In this document: positions 11,540 to 21,796 of the stretch, one piece after another
Layout: the number at the start of each line of letters is the position of its first letter
Position numbering within the stretch: the first letter of the stretch is position 1
Origin: Cryptomeria japonica
Taxonomy: Eukaryota; Streptophyta; Pinopsida; Cupressales; Cupressaceae
Direction: 5' to 3'
NCBI RefSeq assembly: GCF_030272615.1
Contig: NC_081414.1
Coordinates: 911,157,009 to 911,221,008, forward strand
DNA length: 64,000 bases
The notes under the pieces: model-generated
The model's database searches: none
What the model was told of the DNA's origin: nothing
Seen by the model: only the letters and a program-made list of their open reading frames with translations
Position numbers and translations under genes: made by a program

Positions 11540-12302
11540 TGTAAGGAAACTTAGGTGCAGAAACAGCTTCCTACACTAATCTATAGAGGAAAGTATTGTG
11601 CAAATTCTTTTAAATCCTTACAATTTCAGATTCGTTAACTACTTTAACAAAGATATTGCAACCATATACCATGCATACAGAAAATAGAGAATGACACAAT
11701 GATTTACCCTGGGGAAAACCTTTTGGTAAAAAACCCCAGCACTCCAAAACCTGCACAATGTATTATCTTCAACACAACGGTTACAACACACTTGCAATGC
11801 AAGTTTTTCAGGAGACAATCGACACTTAAAGACAAATCCAATAGCACGATATAATACCAACAATACACTCTTTTCGTATCATAGTCTGTAACCCTAAAAA
11901 ATGCTTATGCGCTTTCCTTTTTAGGGCAACTTCCAAAGATAGCCATATTAGGGTTTGACCATTCTCCGAGAAAATAGGAACCCTAAAAAAAATTTCGGGG
12001 CAATGCCCCGAACCCCACAATTGAGGAAGAGTGTACAATACTCAACTTTATCAGTTGCCACATGTCTTGCATGTCTTCACCCGTCATTGAAATCTCCTAG
12101 AAATAGCTCTTACGTGTCATAGGAATCCGTCATAACCGTTTCAGCCATGATCTCCTTACACACAATTCAAGATGTCGACACATCAACATGCCAACTAGAC
12201 ATGTACACTCACACTTAATTACATTATTTGCAAGAAATACATTTTACAAAACAAATAATAAGAATAGGAATTATCCAAGGTTGAGACACCTTATTCCTAA
12301 CA
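11540..12302 (-). mobile_element. Solo LTR with 5-bp target duplication
   Basis: The unit starts TGTAAGGAAAC on the plus strand and ends TTATTCCTAACA. On the minus strand it reads TGTTAGGAATAAGGTGTC ... TTTCCTTACA, so it has TG...CA ends with short inverted repeats. TAAAC stands immediately on both sides (11535-11539 and 12303-12307), which fixes both edges. There is no internal region, so it is a 763-bp solo LTR left by recombination. Orientation is a guess from the terminus style. Confidence 0.85.
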
Positions 12303-12925
12303 TAAACGCATATGACAGAAAAATGTATGATGAGATTTGAAGAGTTGGCGATTAATGTATAGAAACCTATTCCTTTTAGCAAGTTTCTGAGAACTAGGTT
12401 GTTGTTTCCTTAACTTAGTGTTGTGATGAATACTTTCTCTTCTCAGAATATGAGGATTAGTCATACACAGGTGATCAATAGTTTCCTTTGATTTGTTTTG
12501 GATTCAAGATATCTTGTTTAGAAACTTAAGTCTACTTTATCAAATGAAGGTTTAGATGCCCCTTCACGACAAAGTGCATCAAATGTTATGGAATAAGAAC
12601 TTTCCCGATATGGAAAGTTGATCTAACAACTTTAGTTTGAAACAAGTATGTTTTGAGGATAAAATCCATTTGATTGGAAGACCTTTTGATGCCTGTGGTG
12701 ATGTTATCTGATTTTGATAGGAAAATGTGTTAATCCTTAGCTAGTTTTGGACTTGACAACTTTGTTCTAAGAAAATCCCGTTTTGTTGGTTTTTGGAATA
12801 GTTCTGATACTCTATTTTGAATTTCTATCTGAGGGAGTTGAGAGAGGACTGAAAATGGCTTGCCAAACTATTTTAAAAAAAATTTCAAAAAAGTTTATGT
12901 TTGCTCTCAGTTTTCTCAGTTTTGA

Positions 12926-13315
12926 CTACGCACTAAGCCAGAGACCCAATGTGCTAACCAATGTCGTCAATGTGCTAGAGAATGATCTCAACGCGCTAAG
13001 CTGCACCTTTGATGCGCTAACTTGCACTATTTAATTTTGACTTGGTCTAGAAAGTTATGCACTAATATGTCCTACCGACGCACTAACTTTTGAGCTCAAC
13101 GCGCTAATGTTTGCTTCCAACATGCTAAGCTATTGCTCCAAAGCGCTAAGCTGTTTTTGGAAAGTGCTAAGTTTTAGTTGTTGGAATTTATAAATTGTTT
13201 ATATGCTAATTTGCAGAATTGATGTGCTATTTTAAAGCTTGCACGCGCTAAAAGATGGTTCCAAAGCGCTAAAATGTTGTTTCTACACGCTAAACTACCC
13301 TGTTTGTTTTGACTT
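12926..13315. repeat. Cluster of GCGCTAA-like motifs (leader, first block)
   Basis: At least 14 copies of (G/A)(C/T)GCTAA or close variants such as GCACTAA and TGCTAAG occur at roughly 20-35 bp spacing. Examples are CAACGCGCTAAGCTG, GATGCGCTAACTTG, AAAGCGCTAAGCTG and CACGCGCTAAAAG. The sequence between motifs is not conserved, so this is not a simple tandem repeat. Confidence 0.8.
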
Positions 13316-14792
13316 GTTGGTTTTTCTATGATTTTTAACTTTTTCTCAATTCTGATGGATGATTTTCCGAAGTATAAAATGAAAACACAGCATGAAAGAG
13401 ATAACCATTTTGCTTAGTCTAAACAAAGAGTGTATATTATGTGAGGATGTGTTCAAATCCCTAGTGTTTTGACAGGTTTGGATACAGATAATGCGATTCA
13501 ATCAGACTCTTTATTCAAGGGTCATTGACAATACCATAGCCCACTAGTCTCGATACTCCGTTAGCTCAAACAACCTTGTCACCCCCTAGGGGGTGCCCGT
13601 TTTTTTGCCTTTTGCTAGAAATTAACTCAAAGTGAATTGCTTCAAAGTTGAGTAGTTATCTTGGGAGATATATGGTGAGTAATCTTGGGGGCGGATTCTT
13701 CCCCACCCTTACACTATGATATTGCGAATGTTTGGATACTGACTCGGCTCAAAGTTTTTAAGGCTAAAGTTCGTAATCAGGCTTCGTATTCGGTCGCCAG
13801 TGATAAACTCCCTCGGGAGGCTTCCCAACCTTTATAACAAAGGCTTTACGTATCGTAAAGATACTGGGGGAAGGCTAATCGCTGCGCGAAACTGTTGAAA
13901 GAGACTTTCGTCACCCTCCACTTTTGATTATAGTGGGTTGGAACACTTGGCCTCAAAGTCATTCCCCACTTAGGTCGTTCCCCTCACACCGGCCAAAGAA
14001 TGACTTTAATATTTTTTAGCTCCTCGGGAGGGTAGGCCTGCTAAAGGATTTAAAATGCTTTAAAACATGGAAAGCGTAAGAGTGGTTTGACTTTTTGATC
14101 ACCCAGTTAAGGGGAGAGCATATACCTTCCACTTTTGAAGCAAGGCACACAAGTGTTCTTTTTATTCTTTCATTGCAATGATTTGCTAAAGTCTATTTGG
14201 AGATGTTGCTAAAAAAAAAAGCATGATGTTTATTTTATGTCTCAAATCAATGATTTTCTAAGCTAGTTAAAAAAAATTTGGTCAACAAAGCAAAGAGTTC
14301 GATTTGGTCAACAAAAGAAAATTGATAAAGGGGAAAAACTTCCCTCTTTTGGTCTACTTCAAAAATTTTGACAAGTGAGGTTCTTTTACTTTGCAAAATT
14401 TTAAAATTTATCCTTTTAAACACCAAAGGATGGTGAGGTTCTTTTTAAAGCATTTTTGCGAAAATAAAGTTGTTGGTTTTTTTTAGATATCCAAAGTGAA
14501 ATGTGTTTTCTCCTAGGAAAGCAAGAAATGTTTTTGTTATTGTTCTTTTTAGATACCCAAAGTAAAGTGTGAGTTAAATTTTATCTAACAAGGAAATGAA
14601 GGAAATTTTGACTTAACTAACTTAGCAAAGTTAAACTACTTCAATCCTAACTTAGGTAAAATAAACTCTCCAACCTGCAAATAAACTGTTAGTCACCTGC
14701 AGTAAAACCAGTTAGCAGAAAAAAATGTTTCATGGACTTCTACAAGTCTATTTAGGCCTATGTTACAAATTTGTTTTATGCTTTATGCCTGT

Positions 14793-15005
14793 GATGCGCT
14801 ACAGGAAACCCGCGATGTGCTAGCAAAAAACCTTTACATGCTAAACTGTTTGCTGGATGCGCTGGGCTGTTTAATTCAAGCACTGAAACCTATAGGAATT
14901 AGTAAGATGGTTATGTGCTAATTTTAAGCCTAAAAGTGCTAAAAGGTGGTTTCCACGTGCTAAACAGTCGATCAGATGCGTTGAAGTATCAACCGGATGA
15001 GCTAG
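14793..15005. repeat. Cluster of GCGCTAA-like motifs (leader, second block)
   Basis: Variants include GATGCGCTACAG, GATGTGCTAGC, ACATGCTAAAC, GATGCGCTGGGC, TATGTGCTAAT, AAGTGCTAAAAG and CACGTGCTAAAC, at similar spacing to the first block. The cluster ends just before the PBS of Tat copy A. Confidence 0.65.
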
Positions 15006-15091
15006 GAGATGTTCTCTACACGCCGATTCTCGTTTCCCGCGTACCTGCAAAGTTAGTCCTATTCAAAAACCGATTTGATAAATGGGGTTAT

Positions 15092-15109
15092 GCCCCACGA
15101 TGGGTGCCA
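15092..15109 (-). promoter_or_regulatory. Primer-binding site of Tat copy A
   Basis: The minus strand reads TGGCACCCATCGTGGGGC three bases inside the 5' LTR. It resembles the TGGCGCC-type PBS used by many plant gypsy elements, where a host tRNA 3' end primes minus-strand DNA synthesis. The exact tRNA was not checked. Confidence 0.75.
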
Positions 15110-15113
15110 AAAA

Positions 15114-16596
15114 TGTATGCGGGAAAAGCAGTGCAATGAAACAGAAATTACAAAAATTCAAAGACTTGCCCACACACCAATGGGACTCTTGGTGCAAGTT
15201 ATGGAGTTATGTGGAATAGCTCAACTTCCCAAGGGTTGTCCTATTGTTTTCTATCTCACAAGACCCCTCAAGCCAATGCCTTTGCTCTCAGATCACTAAG
15301 AAAAGTGACTTAGGGATGACAATCATGAGAATGAGGGATGCTTTTGATCAATCTTAGTATGAATGCATCCTATCTATGCATGATTTAACAAATGAACTAA
15401 ACTAGTGATGCTAAGATGAAAAGATTAGTGAAATACTATCCTAACATGATATACTAGTTTATATGATTAACTAAGATAATGGAAATGCTTCTAAAAATGA
15501 TTATTAGATTATATTTCTATTCTAAAGAGAGACTAAATGCTTTGCTAAAAATGAGTATAAGTGTGATGCTAAAGACTTGGATCCTTTTGAAGAAGGAATG
15601 GGCTCCATTTATAGGAAAAATAGGGCAATGGATGGTCAAGATTGGATGAGCTTATCAAGGGTCATCATTGAAAGTTAGTAATCCATGTTTGCAATTCTCA
15701 CCAATGAAATGATGACAATTGTCAACATAAGACTGCTTGAGAGGAGATGTAAGAAGCATTAAATGTTTGTGAAGACCTCATGGTTACCTTAGGAGGTAAG
15801 GGTTAAGGTTAGGTTCAGATTACCCATTGGATAAAGCTTTTACCCAAAGGATAAACTCTTATGCAAGGGTTAAAGGAATAACCATGGTCAAAGCAATGAA
15901 TGCTTGATGAGACCCTATGGTTAGATGAGGGTTGAGTTAGGCAAAAAGTCTCTAACCATGCCACAAAGGGTTAGTTAACCATTAATGGTTTGGAAGACTT
16001 TAGGGACAAATTTGTAAGAGTCCTTCCAAATTTGGGGGTATTCAACAAGTTAGCTTGTTGAAGGCATAAAGGCTTTAATGCCTCTGGAAGACTTTACTCC
16101 AAATTTGAGAAGTGACATCCACAAATTTAGGGAAAGGGGATAATTGAAAGGTTTAGGCTAATTGATTAGGATTAGATAGGTTCTAGAAGAATTTAGGAAG
16201 GGGGTTTAGGAGGCAAGTGGTAGATGTAGGAAAATGCAAGTGGGTGAGGGATAATATAATTAATTAAAATAAATTGTTTTATTTCAATTGTGTTTGCAAG
16301 TGGAGGATTTAAATAAATTAGATTTATTTATTTAGAGTGAACAATTTAATTAAATGTAAATTTAATTAAAAGTAGAGAGAAGGGATTTAATTAAATAAAA
16401 TGATTTATTTAATTAAATGATGTGAAAGGCTTAAGTGAATTTAAATAAATAAATAGAATAATTTATTTAATCAAATAGAGGAATGTGGATGATTTAATTA
16501 ATTTAGATTTAACTAAATAGAGGAATGAGAATAAAATGAACATTAAATATTCATTTAGGAATATGGTCATTGTTTATGGTGAAAATGGATACAACA
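15114..16596 (-). mobile_element. 5' LTR of Tat copy A
   Basis: The right edge on the minus strand starts TGTTGTATCCATTTTCACC and the inner edge ends TTTTCCCGCATACA next to the PBS. The U3-like part (about 16240-16560) is rich in TTAATTAAATAAA. A TATA-like box, TCCTATAAATGGAG (minus strand, 15603-15616), lies where transcription should start. The inner edge is well fixed by the PBS. The outer edge is less sure, because a second LTR-like unit abuts it. Confidence 0.65.
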
Positions 16597-16600
16597 ATAT

Positions 16601-17384
16601 TGAAAGGCTAAATAAATTCAACCACAAAACCCTAGCCTAACAACAACAAAAATCCACCATAACATATGAAGATTACCTAAGACAATGCAAATCAAATAAA
16701 ATCACAAAGATTATACCATCACATGTCCAATAGGGTTTGGATCTCCATTCTTCCTATCTCCATTGATCTTGCTTGATATATTTGCTCTCAGATTTTATAT
16801 GTGCACAAGAGCTCAACAAAGAATGAAAATGTGGTTGCAAGTAGGCTTGATTGCATATGCAAGTTCGAAAGCGTAGTCGGGGTTGAATGCATAGTAAGTT
16901 AGTTAGTTAGGGTTTTGATAATGAAGGAAGCATCTCCTTATATAGAAGACACTATATGAAATGGAGGGATAAGATTGAGAGGTGTAAAAGATAAATGGTC
17001 GGCTATGATTAGAGGGTAGGTAGAAGAAATAAGAAAATAATGAAAGGGTAGGTACTGTATGAATTAAGAGATGAATTACATGTGTCATAGGTAGAAAAGG
17101 CTAATGAATTAATTAAATAAATATTTATTTAATTAATAGATGAAGTGGGATCAATTAAATAAATAAGATATTTATTTAATTCAGAAAAAGGATAATTTAA
17201 ATAAATAAATGTATTTATTTAAATGAGAAATAAGGCTAGAAGAGGATAAATGAATGAATTAAATAAATAAAGATTTATTTAATTAATAGAAGAATTAGGC
17301 TTAGATAATTAAATAAACAAAAATATTTATTTAATTAGACACGACAATTTTAGGTGTCTACAGTCATTTTTATACGTCTACAGG
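16601..17384 (-). mobile_element. Additional LTR abutting the Tat copy A LTR
   Basis: On the minus strand it starts TGTAGACGTATAAAAATGAC at 17384 and ends GCCTTTCA at 16601. It has its own AT-rich U3-like stretch (17100-17340) and TATA box (TCTATATAAGGAG, 16934-16946). The start resembles the 3' LTR start of copy B (TGTATACACATAAAAATGGC). It interrupts copy B exactly inside RT. It could be a solo LTR, a remnant of a third element, or the outer half of one composite 2.3-kb LTR. Confidence 0.55.
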
Positions 17385-18040
17385 AGTAACTTCTAGAAAA
17401 CTTCTTGGGTACATTATATTAGCTCGCGGAATTGAAGTAGATCTTGAAAAGGTTAGAGCCATCATGGAAATGGAGTCACCTAGGAACATAAGTCAATTGA
17501 GATCTTTACAAGGAAGATTGCAATCAATCAGAAGATTTGTCTCTCAATTAGTAGATAGATGTCGTCCATTCACCCATCTTCTACATAAGAATATTCCATT
17601 CAAATGGGATCAGAAATGTGAAGAATCTTTTTTGCAAATCAAAGAATATCTCATGAATCCTCCAGTACTGGTATCACCAACCAAAGGGAAACCATTGTTG
17701 CTCTATATCTCAATGAAAAATGTATCATTAGGAGCTCTCCTAGCTCAACATGATGAAGAAGGAAAAGAAAGAGCAGTGTATTATATCAGTAGAACACTTG
17801 TTGGCTATGAACTAAATTATCCTCAATAGAGAATACATGTCTAGCAGTTGTGTTTGCAACTCAGAAGCTGCAACATTATATGTTGACTCATTCCATGAAA
17901 CTAATAGCAAAGATAGATCCACTAAAGTATTTGTTGAGCAAGTCAACCTTGATAGGAAGACTAGCCAAATGGGTTATGATACTGAGTGAATTTGATATAG
18001 AGTATGTTGACCGAAAAGCTATCAAAGGATAGGTCATTGC
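17385..18040 (+). pseudogene. RT thumb and RNase H of Tat copy B
   Basis: The frame begins GVTSRKLLGYI, corresponding to GVTSGKLLGYIV in copy A. It continues through LRSLQGRLQSIRRFVSQ, HLLHKNIPFKWDQKC, PLLLYISMKNVSLGALLAQ and KWVMILSEFDIEY. A TAG at about 17827 with a frameshift just after, and a TAG at 18030-18032, disrupt it. The 5' boundary coincides with the LTR edge at 17384. Confidence 0.85.
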
Positions 18041-18600
18041 TGATCAATTGGTTGAAGCACCTTTACAACACGACATGCCTTTGCACATTGAATTTCTTGA
18101 TGTAGACATTCTGACAGTAAGTACAAAATTTTGGGAATTGTACTTTGATGGTTATTACACATAATATGGATCAGGCACATGAATCTTTTTCATCACACCT
18201 CAAGGACACACAATTCTGAAATCATATAGATTGCGATTTCCATGTACCAACAATACTGCAGAATATGAAGCATTGACTATTGGGCTTAAAATGGCCATTG
18301 AATGGAATGTCAAAGAATTACATGTCTATGGTGATTCACAACTTATCATCAACCAAATAAATGATGATTATCAAACTAAGGATGACAACCTCATGCCATA
18401 CAAATAGCTGGTAGAGGACTTTAAAGAACCCTTTAAAGAAATATCATTCACCCAGATTCCAAGAAATGACAATAAAGTAGCAGATGCAATGGCTACAATA
18501 GCATCTCTCTTGCAAAGTCAGAAGAATCAACATCGTTACAAATTTCTCATGGAAGATATCTTAACCCCTACCATTCAATCCCAACATATCTACTGAATTT
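18041..18600 (+). pseudogene. Archaeal-type second RNase H of Tat copy B
   Basis: VIADQLVEAPL leads into WELYFDGYYT, then GHTILKSYRLRFPCTNNTAEYEAL, GDSQLIINQIN and NKVADAMATIASLLQ. The order matches copy A. Stops near 18163 (TAA, where copy A has Gln), 18180 (TGA) and 18406 (TAG) inactivate it. Confidence 0.82.
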
Positions 18601-18739
18601 ACTATATATCAGGAACCAGTCAATCCTTATACGGTCAAACTTATCAGTACTTAAAAAAGAATATCCTTCCTCTTGACCTATCCCGCAATCAGAGAAGGAA
18701 TTTTATCCGTCAGTCCTCTCGTTATACTATTATTGTAGA

Positions 18740-19882
18740 TATCCTATATAGGTGAGGTCTAGATAGTACTTTATTGAGATGTCTTGAACAAGAAGAATCT
18801 GAGAAAGTTCTTAACAAAGTTCATGTAGGTATTTGTGGCACACACTCAAGTGGCTTAACACTGGCTAAGAAAATTCTTCGTATGGGTTACTATTGGCCTA
18901 CTATGGAGAGAGATTCATTCACATATGCTAGGAAATGCAAACAATTTCAGATCCATAGGAATCTCATTCATGCACCAGCACAAGAATCATATCCTATGAC
19001 AGGATCATGGCCATTTTCTCAATGGGGCCTTGATTTGGTAGGAAAGATAAATCCCTCATCTTCTAATGGACATAAGTTCATTCTGATTGCTACTAAATAT
19101 TTCACTAAATGGATTGAAGCAGTGCCTCTAACAACAGTGACAGGAAACAAATATCATCATTCATTTTGAATTATATAATATGTCGCTATGGAGTTCCTAT
19201 GACCATTATCACTGATAATGGAAGACCATTTAAGAATCAAGATGTGAAGGAGCTATGTGAACAATTTCATATCCAACATAGGTTTTCTACTCCATAGTAT
19301 CCACAGGGAAATGGTCAAGCTGAGGCATCAAACAAAACTATCTTGAAAATCTTGAAGAAAATAGTCAATGAAGCTGGAAAAGATTGGCACATTCAGCTGA
19401 ATCCTGCTCTTTGGGCATACCGAACCAGCATCCGCACTCCAATGGGGGCAACTCCATATTGTTTGGTCTATAGATCAGAAGCCATATTATCTATAGAAGT
19501 AGAGATACCCTCTCTACGAGTATCCTTGAAAGGTCTTATACTAGAAGAAGAGCAACGAGTCTCTCAACTCCAAGAACTTGAACTAATTTAGAAATGTCGC
19601 CAAAATGCAATAGATCATTTGAAAGTATATCAACAAAGAATGGCAAGAAATTATAACCACATAGTCAAGCAGCGCATTTTTCAGATTGGAGATATAGTTC
19701 TAAGGGAGAATCCAAGAAATCAGCAAGACCGAGAAAAGGAGGGAAAATTTGAACCAAATTGGCTAGGACCTTTTGTCATAGTAGCAGCATATGGATCAAG
19801 AGCATACAAGTTATCTACCCCTAAAGGTGATTGGTTTGATGAACCTATCAATTCTATTCATCTCAAGAAATTCTATGCTTGA
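18740..19882 (+). pseudogene. Integrase domain of Tat copy B
   Basis: The H2C2 head reads HVGICGTHSSGLTLAKK ... ARKCKQFQIH; the last zinc-binding Cys is Phe, so zinc binding is probably lost. Catalytic residues remain: GLDLVGKI, ITDNGRPFKNQD and GNGQAEASNK. A frameshift near 19165 and stops near 19298 and 19589 break the frame. The C-terminal part ends LKKFYA-stop at 19882. This copy supplies the intact reference residues used to judge changes in copy A. Confidence 0.88.
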
Positions 19883-21796
19883 GATATAAAGTCCTGGAAA
19901 AAATCAATAAAAAGCATATAAAGTTCTGAAGAAATCGGTAAAAATCATAAAAGCATAAAACAGATAAAAGCAAAAAAAAAACAGTGAAAAATAAAAAAAT
20001 CAATCAAAACAAATCAAAAAACAAAATGCAATAAATTTAGATGGTGAAAACCTAGTAAACATGCGATATCTAAAAAGTGAGTTCCTCCATCTATGAGATC
20101 GTTTTGCATGCCTATCCACTCCATCCTATCGCATCTATCGCTTCCATCTATCCTAGCTTATCCATTCCATTTTTCACATCCATTGCTCTAAACCATTAGC
20201 AAAAAATATGCAGCTTACCAACAATTATCCATCTTTGACACACTTGTTGTAGTCACTATCTAAGATTTTATCAGAATCAATCAATTTGCATTTGTATCCC
20301 ACCATGGTTTGGATCTTGATCAATTCATACATCCATAATAAATTTTTGTTTCCACCGGGGGCAAAATCCTAATTCTTTTTGCTAAGGTGATCTTTTGAAT
20401 CTTTGAAAATCCAAAACATTTGGAAAACTTAGAAAAACCAAAAACACCTAGGGTTTTGAAACAGATAACGAGCAACAAAGCAATGAAGATCAAGGCGTCT
20501 TATGACAATTGAATCGTGAAACTCTAAAACCAAAGAATCAACCAGCAAGTAATAAAGGATTATCAAAGATCATTCATCAAGATGATTATATCAGTTAATA
20601 ACCATAAGAACATGTGAATGACATACAAGATTCAATGTTTATATCTTGATTTTATTGCTAATCATGTACTCTATGCGACTCAAGGATGTCCATGACTAGA
20701 GAAGCTATGATGGGGCATGATTATTTTCTTTGATTGTTGTTTGTGGTTTATCTCTTATTAAAGTATGTACTTGTCTCAAGATATGATCGACAAAAGATCA
20801 AGGAGGACATTCCAAGTCATGCATGAAAGGAGATAATCCTTGTTTGTTTTGCAAGAAATACTTAGGTCATCTTGACTCATTATATCAAGTTGCTTGTATT
20901 AACTTGCTATATCAAAATCCATGTAAGAAATACTCAGGTCACCTTGGATCATTATGTCAAGTTGCTTGTATTTTCTTACAACATTTTAAATCTCAATGAT
21001 GAAATCAAGCACTATTACAAGACAAGCATATGAAGAATGGCAGTATAATTTTTAGTTAGATCATTTTAGATTAGCTCATTATTCATCTGCATTATAAGCA
21101 TTCATTGTCAGTTGCATTCTAAGCATCTCATTTCATTCAAAGATCAACGGTCAATGAATAAAGATTGAGTATACTTGGACAAACAAAAAACAATTTGCAT
21201 TTGATCATTGTAGGTGCATTCATTTTTAGAATCACTTCAACTCATTTAGTTCCATTTCAAAAATTGCATTAGTTTGCATTCAATTAAGTGCATTTCATTA
21301 ATCATGTAGTGTATCATCATCATTATTTGCATTATTATCCATTAAACTCATTTAGTTGCATCTTTGCACTTAGATTCATTCATTGTTATTTGCAAATAAA
21401 ATAAAACATTTGCATTTTCACATCATTTTCATTTGCATCCATGCGCATCAAAAACAAAAATAATAATCATTTATTTGCATTCCCATATAGATCATTTCAT
21501 TTACGCATCATTTAAGTTAGTAATAATTTTCATTTACTTCCAAGGTCATCAAAATCAACAACCAAAAATATTTATCATTACATCATATAGATCATAATCA
21601 TAAGGAAAAGAAAGAAAGAAATCATCACATGGGATAACATGCATATAGAACATCATCATATAGAATAACATGCATAATAAAGATCATCATATAGAGTCCA
21701 TGTCTGCATATAGATCATCATAAACAATAAAAGTTGAAGTATACAATGATATCAGATCAAAAGTACAAATGCCTCATCAATACAAAATCAAGTCAA
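19883..21796. other. AT-rich spacer of Tat copy B
   Basis: No coding frame was recognised. A direct repeat of about 50 bp occurs at 20851-20900 and 20923-20972 (AAGAAATACTYAGGTCA...). From about 21040 to 21760 the DNA is dense in TTTGCATT and ATCATATAGA words, a loose low-complexity repeat equivalent in position to the tandem repeats of copy A. Confidence 0.6.

Larger units (their letters stand above)
11250..15091. other. Long non-coding leader of Tat copy A
   Basis: About 3.8 kb lie between gag and the PBS, with no recognised coding domain. The leader contains a solo LTR (11540-12302), clusters of a GCGCTAA-like motif (12926-13315 and 14793-15005), a perfect 16-bp palindrome at 13580-13595 (CACCCCCTAGGGGGTG), and runs such as AAAGAACCTCACC/GGTGAGGTTCTTTT near 14370-14450. 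Short open frames here look like chance. Confidence 0.6.
1110..16596 (-). mobile_element. Ty3/gypsy retrotransposon, Tat type (copy A), minus strand, 3' end cut off
   Basis: Domain order on the minus strand is 5' LTR (15114-16596), PBS (15092-15109), leader, gag, protease, RT, RNase H, archaeal-type RNase H, integrase, tandem repeats and an antisense PMD gene. Two RNase H domains plus an antisense gene after integrase are known hallmarks of the Tat lineage. The left end is truncated at 1110 by another element, so the 3' LTR is not seen. Most of gag-pol downstream of 10179 can be followed in one frame, with scattered stops and a shifted stretch at about 7500-7945. The element is dead but moderately preserved. 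Confidence 0.85.

Noticed and set aside
14915-15299. Two overlapping plus-strand frames near the Tat PBS
   Set aside because: They run across the PBS and LTR edge of a minus-strand element and show no domain.
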